Assembly: GCA_017856205.1 (NCBI GenBank)
Contig: JAFMFL010000007.1
Span: 1-37,828 of the forward strand
Reading direction: 5' to 3'
DNA: 37,828 bases
DNA from: Flavobacteriaceae bacterium
GTDB lineage: Bacteria > Bacteroidota > Bacteroidia > Flavobacteriales > Flavobacteriaceae
Shown: positions 1 through 7,843 of the stretch, piece by piece
Numbering within the stretch: the stretch's first letter is position 1
Layout of the letters: the number at the start of each line of letters is the position of its first letter
Made by a program: the position numbers and the translations under genes
The notes under the pieces: generated by a model
The model's database searches: none
What the model was told of the DNA's origin: nothing
Seen by the model: only the letters and a program-made list of their open reading frames with translations

Positions 1-953
1 ATGTAAAATCATTTCAAGAAAACATTCTTGTTTATGATTCAAAAACAGGCAAACAATTTGTCCGAGACGTGATAGATTTAAAGAGAACGGGCTATAACAT
101 AACCGTTGCAGACAAGCAGATGTTTGAAGAAAATGAATTCATTAAACTAATAGAAACGGTACAACAAAATAACATTACTGCAATTTTCATTCCATTTGAA
201 AGACTAAAAAAATTAGGGAGTCATACACTTAATTTGGCCTGGGAAAAGCAGAACAAACTGTTTTTTATGGCAAATTACAATACCGTCACTTTTGGAGACA
301 ACCCATGTTTTTTTGGACTCACACAAATTGTTAGGTTCAGAACAAGTCCGCTCGACGACATGGTTAAAACCATTTTAAAAAGAATTTTTGACGTTCTTTT
401 TTCCCTTATTATTATATTGCTTTTCTTATCATGGTTTGTTCCACTTTTAGCATTAGTGATTGTGTTGGACTCAAAAGGGCCTGTTTTTTTTGTTCAAAAA
501 AGACCTGGTCGGGATAGGAAATTGTTCCCTTGTATTAAGTTTCGCTCCATGACAACAAATAATAGAACCGAAAAAGCAGCATCAAGAAATGACATTAGAA
601 TCACACGAATTGGAAAAGTTATTCGTAAAACAAGTATTGATGAACTTCCACAGTTTTTTAATGTGCTTTTTGGGCAGATGTCCGTGGTAGGACCAAGACC
701 AAACCTTATATCTCAAAACGAATATTATAAGGAAATGTTCAAGGAGTACCCAAAAAGGATGTATTTAAAACCTGGAATTACAGGATTGGCACAAGTTAGT
801 GGCGCTAGGGGCGGAATCGAACATGATTTGGAAATGAAGCACCGCATCAAATACGATATTTTTTATATCCGCCACTGGTCATTTGCGCTTGATATTAAAA
901 TTATTATCCTTACAGCTATTAATTTGATGAGAGGCGAGGATAAAGCCTACTAA
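1..953 (+). CDS. Polyprenyl-phosphate sugar-1-phosphate transferase (WcaJ/PglC type), 5' end outside the window
   Basis: This enzyme family moves a sugar-1-phosphate from a nucleotide sugar onto undecaprenyl phosphate at the inner membrane, the first step of exopolysaccharide or O-antigen-like glycan assembly. The reading frame is open from base 3 with no stop, so the GTG at 69 is probably internal and the true start lies upstream. The visible N-terminal part resembles the Rossmann-like domain of the long members. A hydrophobic segment lies at about bases 390-470, then the sugar-transferase domain with FRSM, the conserved Asp-Glu pair in SIDELPQFFNVL (bases about 636-671), VVGPRP and LKPGITGLAQVSG. 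The gene is AT-rich compared with what follows (14 G/C in the line 361-420), as is common for glycan clusters. Its TAA stop overlaps the TAG of the convergent permease gene in the shared bases CTAA. Family is confident; the sugar transferred cannot be told. Confidence 0.9.
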   Translation, partial: VKSFQENILVYDSKTGKQFVRDVIDLKRTGYNITVADKQMFEENEFIKLIETVQQNNITAIFIPFERLKKLGSHTLNLAWEKQNKLFFMANYNTVTFGDNPCFFGLTQIVRFRTSPLDDMVKTILKRIFDVLFSLIIILLFLSWFVPLLALVIVLDSKGPVFFVQKRPGRDRKLFPCIKFRSMTTNNRTEKAASRNDIRITRIGKVIRKTSIDELPQFFNVLFGQMSVVGPRPNLISQNEYYKEMFKEYPKRMYLKPGITGLAQVSGARGGIEHDLEMKHRIKYDIFYIRHWSFALDIKIIILTAINLMRGEDKAY

Positions 954-1843
954 GTTCTTGCTTCATAGCGTTTGGTGACCAAATAAACACCTATCAATAC
1001 AACTGCCCCAGCAATCAATTTTGAAGGGGTAAAGGCGTCTGCACCCACCACAATGGCGTATGCAATGCCAATAAGCGGCTGCAAGTATGTAAACACCCCT
1101 ATGGTGCTCGCTTTAAGCTGTTTTAGCGCATACACGTTAAGCAAATAGGTCAAAAAAGTAGTGCCCACGACAACATACGCAAAGCGCCAATGAGCTTTAA
1201 AAGGGAGTGTGGACCACGACACCGCATAAAACTCGTTATACGTTACAGGTAAGGACATGATTAATCCAAACAAAAACAACCACTTAAGCAAATGCACAGA
1301 AGTGTATTTGGCAGACAAAGGCTTAACTAAAATTAAATACAACCCAAAGGCAGCAGTGTTTACTAAAAACAAAAAATTCCCCAACGGTATGTTGGGAGCA
1401 TCTTGACGGACTTCGCTACCAAAAAGAATCAACACCAAAGCCCCGATTAAACCTAACACAACACCTATAATTCGAGGGAGGAGTAACCTTTCTTTGATTA
1501 AAATGGCAGAAAACACAAACACCAAAATAGGCGTAACAGTAATAAGTACAGCGCTGTTGATAGGAGTTGAGAGTTCAAGACCCTTAAAAAAACAGAGCAT
1601 ATTTAATACCATTCCCAAAAAGGCACAGAGTACCATGCGTGGAAAATCGCTTCGTGCGATGCGCTGTTTTGGAACAAAATAACTAACCGCCCAAAAAAGC
1701 GCTGTTGCGCCCATCAATCGCACTTGAATAAACCCAAACCCTTGGATATAGGTAGGCATCACTTCCTTGGCAATGGTATGATTTAATCCATAAATCGTGG
1801 TTGCGCCAAAGGCAGCGAATAGCGCAAGGGTTCGTTTATCCAT
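950..1843 (-). CDS. EamA/DMT-superfamily permease
   Basis: A 297-residue integral membrane protein of the drug/metabolite transporter superfamily, with about ten hydrophobic helices in two homologous EamA halves (roughly residues 5-140 and 150-290). Start-of-repeat features such as GATTIYGLNHTIAK and the second-half motif TIGVFTYLQPLIGIAYA fit the family. Members export amino acids, nucleobases or drugs, but the substrate cannot be read from sequence. The gene begins inside the end of the upstream ArsC-like gene (8-base overlap), so the two are probably co-transcribed and translationally coupled. It converges on the sugar transferase gene and shares its stop bases. Confidence 0.88.
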   Translation of the reverse strand: MDKRTLALFAAFGATTIYGLNHTIAKEVMPTYIQGFGFIQVRLMGATALFWAVSYFVPKQRIARSDFPRMVLCAFLGMVLNMLCFFKGLELSTPINSAVLITVTPILVFVFSAILIKERLLLPRIIGVVLGLIGALVLILFGSEVRQDAPNIPLGNFLFLVNTAAFGLYLILVKPLSAKYTSVHLLKWLFLFGLIMSLPVTYNEFYAVSWSTLPFKAHWRFAYVVVGTTFLTYLLNVYALKQLKASTIGVFTYLQPLIGIAYAIVVGADAFTPSKLIAGAVVLIGVYLVTKRYEART

Positions 1844-2192
1844 CTAGTGCATGCTTCATCTGAGCCACCGTAGCCTTACTGTTTCCCAAGAACACCTCAT
1901 TGTTCCACATTAAAATAGGTCGCTTTAGGCAGCTGTACTCTTTTTCCAATAATTCCTTGTAAGTAGCCTCAGTAAAATCAGTCCCTTCTTTTTTTAGTTG
2001 CGCATACACCCTGCCGCGCTTGTTTATCAGCGCTTCATAGCTTTTTGTACGCGCATACAGAAAAGCCAATTGTTCAGCGGTAGCTTTATGCTGTTTTACG
2101 TCTTGTAGATAAGCGGCATCTTGAATACTCAGCTCTTTAATAATGCGCATACAGGTCGAACAACTTGATAGATAAAGAAATGTGTTTTCCAT
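1836..2192 (-). CDS. ArsC/Spx-family thioredoxin-fold protein
   Basis: A 118-residue small cytosolic protein. The N-terminus has a beta strand followed by a CSTC motif (Cys11 and Cys14), the site of the redox Cys in the ArsC/Spx/YffB family. Near the C-terminus KRPILMWNNEVFLGNSK matches the arginine-proline segment that binds the oxyanion in ArsC. Length fits the family. A role as a true arsenate reductase is not shown: there is no arsR, arsB or other arsenic gene beside it, and the partner is a DMT permease starting within its last codons. A thiol-redox role is equally possible. A Bacteroidota-type -7 box lies just upstream at 2200-2208. Confidence 0.8.
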   Translation of the reverse strand: MENTFLYLSSCSTCMRIIKELSIQDAAYLQDVKQHKATAEQLAFLYARTKSYEALINKRGRVYAQLKKEGTDFTEATYKELLEKEYSCLKRPILMWNNEVFLGNSKATVAQMKHALDG

Positions 2193-2199
2193 AGTGCTA

Positions 2200-2208
2200 C
2201 AAAGGTTA
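2200..2208 (-). promoter_or_regulatory. Candidate -7 promoter box for the ArsC-like gene
   Basis: On the minus strand this reads TAACCTTTG, a TAnnTTTG box with one extra base, about 8 bases before the ATG at 2192. It is seen by eye in a short divergent gap (2193-2272). Confidence 0.4.
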
Positions 2209-2250
2209 GTAAATTCAATCGATTATAAGGCATCTTTAGCCAAACTTAAA

Positions 2251-2258
2251 TACATTTG
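2251..2258 (+). promoter_or_regulatory. Candidate -7 promoter box for the trans-sulfuration gene
   Basis: TACATTTG is an exact match to the Bacteroidota -7 consensus TAnnTTTG. It lies 14 bases before the ATG at 2273, implying a very short leader. No riboswitch-like structure fits in the 80-base intergenic gap. Confidence 0.55.
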
Positions 2259-2272
2259 CTTAAAATTTACCC

Positions 2273-3427
2273 ATGGCAAATAATAAGTTAAAATTCAACT
2301 CCCGAACCATTCATGGGGGACAACAGCCCGACAAAGCCTATGGGGCGGTGATGCCTCCTGTGTATCTTACCTCAACCTATGCGCAAACAAAGCCTGGTGA
2401 ACATCTTGGTTATGAGTACAGTAGATCACATAACCCTACGCGTTCTGCTTTGGAAGCATCGCTTGCAAGCATCGAGTCTGGTAATCATGGACTCACATTT
2501 GCATCTGGCATGGCAGCCATTGACGCCGTAATTAAATTGCTACAGCCAGGCGATGAAGTCATCTCAACAAATGATTTATATGGAGGCACGTATCGTATTT
2601 TTAGTAAGGTATTTGCATCCTATGGCATCACATTTCATTTTGTGCCCATGGGCGATATTGCACAAGTTGAAAAGCACATAAATGCAAACACCAAATTGCT
2701 TTGGGTAGAAACGCCAACCAACCCGCTCATGCAAGTAATTGATATCAAAGCCATGGCAACTCTTGCCAAAACACATAAGCTATTGCTAGCCGTGGATAAT
2801 ACGTTTGCTTCGCCTTATTTGCAACGCCCTTTGGAGTTAGGAGCAGATATTGTGATGCACTCCGCAACAAAATACTTGGGAGGACACAGCGATGTGGTTT
2901 TAGGCGCTTTGGTTTTAAATGACACTGACCTTGCCGAACGTTTGGCATTTATTCAAAATGCTAGTGGCGCAGTCCCTGGACCCATGGATGCTTTTTTGGT
3001 ACTACGAGGGATTAAAACCCTTCACGTGCGCATGCAACGCCATTGCGAAAACGGACGTGCAGTTGCTGAGTTTTTGGCACAGCACCCCGATGTTGAAAAA
3101 GTGTATTGGCCTGGATTTGAAACCCACCCCAATCACGATGTGGCAAAAGCGCAAATGGATGATTTTGGCGGGATGATTTCCTTTGTGCATAAAGACAGCA
3201 GCCTTAAAAAAGCAGTCGATATTGTTTCGTCCTTACAAGTGTTTACCCTTGCCGAATCGTTGGGCGGGGTAGAAAGCCTTGCAGGACATCCTGCTAGTAT
3301 GACACACGCCTCTATTCCAAAAGAAGAACGTGAAAAAACAGGGGTAACCGAAGGTCTTATTCGTTTAAGCGTTGGCATTGAAGACAGTGAAGATTTGATT
3401 TCGGATTTGGCACAGGCATTGGGCTAA
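2273..3427 (+). CDS. PLP-dependent trans-sulfuration enzyme (cystathionine gamma-synthase/lyase)
   Basis: A 384-residue cytosolic enzyme of the Cys/Met metabolism PLP family, which makes or splits cystathionine when sulfur moves between cysteine and homocysteine. The PLP lysine is Lys200 in SATKYLGGHSDVV. Other family marks are YSRSHNPTRSALE, ETPTNPL, DNTFASPYLQ and the C-terminal SLGGVESLAGHPASMTHA. Length is typical. Sequence alone does not separate gamma-synthase (metB) from gamma-lyase, and no other methionine gene is adjacent. It is followed 41 bases later by gdhA, which has its own -7 box, so the two need not be one operon. Confidence 0.92.
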   Translation: MANNKLKFNSRTIHGGQQPDKAYGAVMPPVYLTSTYAQTKPGEHLGYEYSRSHNPTRSALEASLASIESGNHGLTFASGMAAIDAVIKLLQPGDEVISTNDLYGGTYRIFSKVFASYGITFHFVPMGDIAQVEKHINANTKLLWVETPTNPLMQVIDIKAMATLAKTHKLLLAVDNTFASPYLQRPLELGADIVMHSATKYLGGHSDVVLGALVLNDTDLAERLAFIQNASGAVPGPMDAFLVLRGIKTLHVRMQRHCENGRAVAEFLAQHPDVEKVYWPGFETHPNHDVAKAQMDDFGGMISFVHKDSSLKKAVDIVSSLQVFTLAESLGGVESLAGHPASMTHASIPKEEREKTGVTEGLIRLSVGIEDSEDLISDLAQALG

Positions 3428-3442
3428 TTTTCAAATAAAACG

Positions 3443-3450
3443 TACATTCG
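3443..3450 (+). promoter_or_regulatory. Candidate -7 promoter box for gdhA
   Basis: TACATTCG, one base from TAnnTTTG, lies 18 bases before the gdhA ATG. The same octamer precedes asd at 30371. Confidence 0.45.
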
Positions 3451-3468
3451 ATTAGCAATTTAAATCTT

Positions 3469-4809
3469 ATGGAACAAATCATCAATGGGTTTTTGGCTGA
3501 AGTTAGCAACCGCAATGCGCACGAACCCGAATTTATGCAAGCTGTTACCGAAGTTGCGCAAACGGTATTACCCTATATTGTTGCAAATGACATTTACCAT
3601 GGCAAAAATATCTTAATGCGTATGGTTGAACCCGAGCGTGTGGTTATGTTTCGTGTGCCTTGGGTAGATGATAAGGGGGAAATCCAGGTAAATAGAGGAT
3701 ATCGTATAGAAATGAACTCAGCTATAGGTCCTTACAAGGGGGGGTTGCGTTTTCACGAATCCGTTAACTTGAGTATTCTCAAATTTTTGGCGTTTGAACA
3801 AGTATTTAAAAATGCGCTGACCACCTTGCCCATGGGCGGCGGAAAAGGCGGCGCCGACTTTAATCCAAAAGGTAAATCGGATGCGGAGGTGATGCGTTTT
3901 TGCCAAAGTTTTATGACTGAATTATTTCGTCATATTGGTCCTAACAGAGATATTCCCGCAGGAGATATTGGCGTTGGCGGTCGAGAGATTGGCTATATGT
4001 TTGGACAGTATAAACGATTAAAAAATGAGTTTACGGGTGTATTGACCGGAAAAGGTATTTCGTGGGGCGGTTCGCTTATCCGACCCGAAGCTACAGGATA
4101 CGGAGCCGTATATTTTGCACAAAACATGTTGAAAGCCAAAGACGAAAGCTTTGACGGAAAAAAGGTGGTTATTTCGGGATCTGGAAACGTGGCGCAATAC
4201 GCTGCCGAAAAAGCCATTCAGCTTGGCGCAAAAGTGTTGACACTTTCAGATTCTTCAGGATTTATTCATGACCCAGATGGGATTGACCAAGAAAAGTTGG
4301 CATACATCATGGAACTAAAAAATGTACAACGCCAACGGATTCACAAATTCATTGAAAAATATCCCTCCGCAAGCTTTCATAAAGGCGAAAAGCCGTGGAG
4401 CGTAGCTTGCGATATTGCCATGCCGTGTGCTACCCAAAACGAATTAACGGAAAGGGATGCCAAAACACTAATTTCTAACGGATGCTACTGTATTAGTGAA
4501 GGAGCAAACATGCCCTCAACTCCTGATGCGATTGCACAGTTTCACGCAAACCATGTGCTTTACGCTCCCGGAAAAGCATCCAATGCGGGGGGCGTAGCTG
4601 TTTCTGGACTTGAAATGGCACAAAATTCGTTGCGTTACAGCTGGACCCGAAATGAAGTGGATCAACGTTTGCAGGATATTATGGAAGACATTCACGATGC
4701 GTGCGTGTTGTATGGTGCTGAAAACAAAACCATTAATTACGAAAAAGGTGCAAATATTGCAGGTTTTGTAAAAGTAGCTGACGCCATGTTGGCGCAAGGT
4801 GTGGTATAG
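3469..4809 (+). CDS. gdhA: NADP-type glutamate dehydrogenase
   Basis: Catalyses reductive amination of 2-oxoglutarate by ammonium to glutamate, linking carbon and nitrogen metabolism. At 446 residues it has the length of the hexameric bacterial enzymes. Catalytic lysines are visible in QVFKNAL (Lys114) and PMGGGKGGADF (Lys126), with the conserved DIPAGDIGVGGREIGY following. The dinucleotide fold shows GSGNVAQ at 238-243, and the second strand ends in SDSSG (260-264) rather than an acidic residue, which fits NADP(H) use. A perfect 7-base inverted repeat straddles the stop codon. The next gene starts about 32 bases on, so read-through into porZ is possible. Confidence 0.96.
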   Translation: MEQIINGFLAEVSNRNAHEPEFMQAVTEVAQTVLPYIVANDIYHGKNILMRMVEPERVVMFRVPWVDDKGEIQVNRGYRIEMNSAIGPYKGGLRFHESVNLSILKFLAFEQVFKNALTTLPMGGGKGGADFNPKGKSDAEVMRFCQSFMTELFRHIGPNRDIPAGDIGVGGREIGYMFGQYKRLKNEFTGVLTGKGISWGGSLIRPEATGYGAVYFAQNMLKAKDESFDGKKVVISGSGNVAQYAAEKAIQLGAKVLTLSDSSGFIHDPDGIDQEKLAYIMELKNVQRQRIHKFIEKYPSASFHKGEKPWSVACDIAMPCATQNELTERDAKTLISNGCYCISEGANMPSTPDAIAQFHANHVLYAPGKASNAGGVAVSGLEMAQNSLRYSWTRNEVDQRLQDIMEDIHDACVLYGAENKTINYEKGANIAGFVKVADAMLAQGVV

Positions 4810-4817
4810 CATACCAC
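4801..4817 (+). other. Short hairpin spanning the gdhA stop codon
   Basis: GTGGTAT and ATACCAC form a perfect 7-base stem with an AGC loop, and the TAG stop falls at the stem-loop junction. There is no T-tract after it, so it does not look like a standard intrinsic terminator. Confidence 0.35.
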
Positions 4818-4841
4818 AACTGCGTATTTACCGTTTTGCTT

Positions 4842-7121
4842 ATGATGAAGGTTAATTTGTTGCGTGTTCTTTTTTTTGTTGTATTGGGTGTTTCGTCCTG
4901 TTGGGGACAAAACAAGCAGTGGGAGTCCATGTATTCCTACTACAACACTACTACTGGAATTGCTTACAATGAAACCCTAATTGTAGCGGCTGAAAACGCA
5001 CTTTTTTTATATAACCCTAACCTGAATAGTACAGAAACCATTACCACCGTTGATGGGCTTTCGGGAGATAATTTTTCTGCATTAGTCGTTTACGATAACA
5101 CCATTATCGCAGGCTTTGAAAACGGCATGGTAACCAAGATTGATATCAACACAAAAAAAATTGATCTTGACAATTCCATTGAGCGAAACATCTCAGTTAA
5201 TGGTGATAAAAAGCAAATCAATCAACTCTATGTCCACCAAAACCTAGTGTATTTGGCAACGGGATTTGGCATAGTAGAGCTAAATCCCACTACAGTGGAG
5301 TTTGGGGACACCTATTATTTTGGGTCATTAGGCGCAAGGATTCGTGTAAATCAAGTAGCCGTTTTTGAAGACTACATTTACGCTGCCACCCCGCAAGGGG
5401 TCTATCGAACGCTGCTCAATAACCCCAACAAACTTGAATTTTCTACCTGGGAGCAACATGCCGTTGGAAATTGGATGGCTCTATGGATGCAAGACAGCAT
5501 GCTTTATGGCGCAAGAGACGAAGCAAATGCAGTTTCTTTTTTTCAACTACTCGATAGTATAACAGAAAAGAAGCGTTTTTCGGGAAAAGCAAAACACATT
5601 GCTCCACACGAAAATGGCATTGTTATTACGACTTCAAACCGAGTGTATGATGTAAACAAAGCATTTGAAACAACACAAACCATAGCCGATATTGACGGAG
5701 TAAAACCCAATACGTTTACATTTGGAATGTACGCAAATAATGAACTTTGGATTGGCACATCATCTGAAGGGTTAATTCGGTACGCCGCATCCGAGGAAGA
5801 TAAATTTATAAGCCCTGAAGGGCCGTTACGAAACAGCATTTTTGATATCGAGTCATTAGCAAATGAATTGTGGATTTCCCATGGTGATTATAGCCTGTTT
5901 TACAACCCTTGGCCTTTAGAAAAATATGGGCTAAGTCATTATTACAACGAGAGATGGGATAATATCAGCAACAAATCGCTTTTTGATGTAGAAACCTTTG
6001 TCCGGGTAGTAGCGCATCCTACTGATTTAGGGAAGCTTTATGCGTGCTCTTATCATAGAGGAATAGTACCAATTGAAGACAATACACCAATAGAGTTATG
6101 GAATCAAACCAATAGTGGTCTAGAAAGCCTTACGTTTGATGGCCCTAATGTAAGCATTCGTGTTCGGGACGCCATCGTAGACGATGGCGGAAACCTCTGG
6201 TCAATAACAGGTTTTGTACAAAAAGGATTAAAAAAGCGCACGTCCTCGGGACAATGGACGTCATATGATTTGTCAGAGGTTGTCTCAGACTACACCAATG
6301 AGTCTGGCTATTCAAATATGGAATTATTTGAAGACAAATTCATTTTTTTTGGTGGCGTAAAAAGTGGACTCATAGGAGTTGATATTACCCAATCACCACC
6401 GCAAATGAAGCACCTTATGGGGGGTAAGTTTGGATTGCCTTCTGATGATGTGCGTAGCATTCGATTGGACAAAGACAACCGCCTTTGGGTAGGAACACGA
6501 GATGGGATTGCCGTACTTTACGCACCAAACCAATTTTTTGAGCCTGAATCAGAACTGCGAGCTGTTGTGGTAGAAGATGATGGAAACCTTCGCGAACTAC
6601 TTTCAGGACAGTTTATTACGGATATTGAAGTTGATGGAAATAACCAAAAATGGGTAAGCACGGCAACCTCTGGCGTTTTCTTGCTAAGTCCAAACGGAAC
6701 AGAAATTTTACAGCATTTCACCAAAGAAAACAGTCCGCTACCTACATCCTCCGTTAAAACCATTGGCATTGATAATGCCACAGGGAAAGTGTATTTGGGA
6801 ACGCTAACCGGCATGGTTGTTTTTCAAGGAGACGCCTACGCCGAGTCTGAAAAGTTATCTGAAGTAAGCGTTTTTCCAAATCCCGTTAGACCCAAATATA
6901 CAGGAAACATGGTGGTGCGAGGATTGCAGCAAGACGCTCGCGTAAAAATTACTGATATTGCAGGAAACCTTGTCTATGACACTACAAGTGAGGGGGGCAG
7001 TATCAGTTGGGACTTTCGTTCTTTTTCTGGGCAGCGTGTTCGGTCGGGAGTTTACCTCATTTTTGTTTCATCGAAAGACGGACTAGATAGTGCCGTTAAA
7101 AAAGTGATGATTGTAAACTGA
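4842..7121 (+). CDS. porZ: PorZ-like T9SS beta-propeller protein
   Basis: Probable PorZ, a surface component of the type IX secretion system that in Porphyromonas gingivalis helps supply anionic LPS to the sortase PorU. I take ATG 4842 (or 4845) as start rather than TTG 4836. It gives a signal peptide ending near SCWGQ; the VSSC there also resembles a weak lipobox. The body has repeated beta-propeller blades of the two-component-regulator type, such as IRLDKDNRLWVGTRDGIAV and LWIGTSSEGLIRY. The last 85 or so residues form a T9SS-type C-terminal domain starting at VSVFPNP, with an ITDIAGNLVY strand and SGVYLIFVSS. Length of about 759 matches PorZ (near 776), and recO directly downstream is, as I recall, a common neighbour. 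Family is well supported; the exact role is inferred. Confidence 0.8.
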   Translation: MMKVNLLRVLFFVVLGVSSCWGQNKQWESMYSYYNTTTGIAYNETLIVAAENALFLYNPNLNSTETITTVDGLSGDNFSALVVYDNTIIAGFENGMVTKIDINTKKIDLDNSIERNISVNGDKKQINQLYVHQNLVYLATGFGIVELNPTTVEFGDTYYFGSLGARIRVNQVAVFEDYIYAATPQGVYRTLLNNPNKLEFSTWEQHAVGNWMALWMQDSMLYGARDEANAVSFFQLLDSITEKKRFSGKAKHIAPHENGIVITTSNRVYDVNKAFETTQTIADIDGVKPNTFTFGMYANNELWIGTSSEGLIRYAASEEDKFISPEGPLRNSIFDIESLANELWISHGDYSLFYNPWPLEKYGLSHYYNERWDNISNKSLFDVETFVRVVAHPTDLGKLYACSYHRGIVPIEDNTPIELWNQTNSGLESLTFDGPNVSIRVRDAIVDDGGNLWSITGFVQKGLKKRTSSGQWTSYDLSEVVSDYTNESGYSNMELFEDKFIFFGGVKSGLIGVDITQSPPQMKHLMGGKFGLPSDDVRSIRLDKDNRLWVGTRDGIAVLYAPNQFFEPESELRAVVVEDDGNLRELLSGQFITDIEVDGNNQKWVSTATSGVFLLSPNGTEILQHFTKENSPLPTSSVKTIGIDNATGKVYLGTLTGMVVFQGDAYAESEKLSEVSVFPNPVRPKYTGNMVVRGLQQDARVKITDIAGNLVYDTTSEGGSISWDFRSFSGQRVRSGVYLIFVSSKDGLDSAVKKVMIVN

Positions 7122-7843
7122 TGGAACAACCCACTAAAGCGATTGTACTACACGCAACAAAATACGGCGAAACAAGCGTGATTTTAAATGCTTATACACA
7201 ACAACTAGGACTACGGGCATACGTCGTTAAGGGAGTTCGGTCAGCGAAGCGAAACAAAACATTTTCAATGGGAATGTTTCAACCGCTCACACAACTGGAA
7301 TTGGTAGCGACTACGCCTAAACGCGCGGGGCTTTCTGTATTAAAATCGGCTAAAATTATACATCCTTACACGACTATTACAACCGATATTGCCAAATCAA
7401 GTATTTGCATGTTTTTGGCAGAAGTGTTGCGTTCGGTATTAAAAGAGGAAGAAGAAAACACATCACTTTATCACTTTTTGGAACATTCACTTATCTGGCT
7501 TGACACCCATGATAAAACGGCTAATGTGCATCTATATTTTTTGACACAACTCACCAAATATTTAGGGTTTTACCCTGATGTTTCTGCCATTTCAAATCCT
7601 TATTTTGATGTACAAAACGGACAGTTTTGCGAACATGAAAACAGCAAGGAGTGTGTGTCGGGAGAGGAAGTAATCTTATTAAAATCCTATTTAGGTACGA
7701 AATTTGATGCGATGGATACGATTTTGGCTACCACTGAACAGCGGCGGGCATTATTGAGGCTCATGATGCGGTATTATCAACTGCATGTTCAATCGTTTAG
7801 AATGCCGAAATCATTAGATGTGTTGTATGAAGTTTTTAGTTAA
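7121..7843 (+). CDS. recO: DNA repair protein RecO
   Basis: RecO works with RecR (and RecF) to load RecA on SSB-coated single-stranded DNA in recombinational repair. The 240-residue product has the N-terminal OB-fold region, with KAIVLHATKYGETSVILNAYT and GVRSAKRNKTFSMGMFQPLTQLELV split across residues 6-60, then a helical C-terminal part. The ATG overlaps the porZ stop (TGATG), so translation is coupled. The TonB receptor gene in turn starts within the last codons of recO. Cysteines near residue 167 and 175 sit where many RecO proteins bind zinc, but a full zinc motif is not clear. Confidence 0.93.
   Translation: MEQPTKAIVLHATKYGETSVILNAYTQQLGLRAYVVKGVRSAKRNKTFSMGMFQPLTQLELVATTPKRAGLSVLKSAKIIHPYTTITTDIAKSSICMFLAEVLRSVLKEEEENTSLYHFLEHSLIWLDTHDKTANVHLYFLTQLTKYLGFYPDVSAISNPYFDVQNGQFCEHENSKECVSGEEVILLKSYLGTKFDAMDTILATTEQRRALLRLMMRYYQLHVQSFRMPKSLDVLYEVFS

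Noticed and set aside
1836-2192. Arsenic resistance operon
   Set aside because: Only a distant ArsC-like protein is present; there is no ArsR, ArsB/Acr3 or arsenic-binding regulator nearby.
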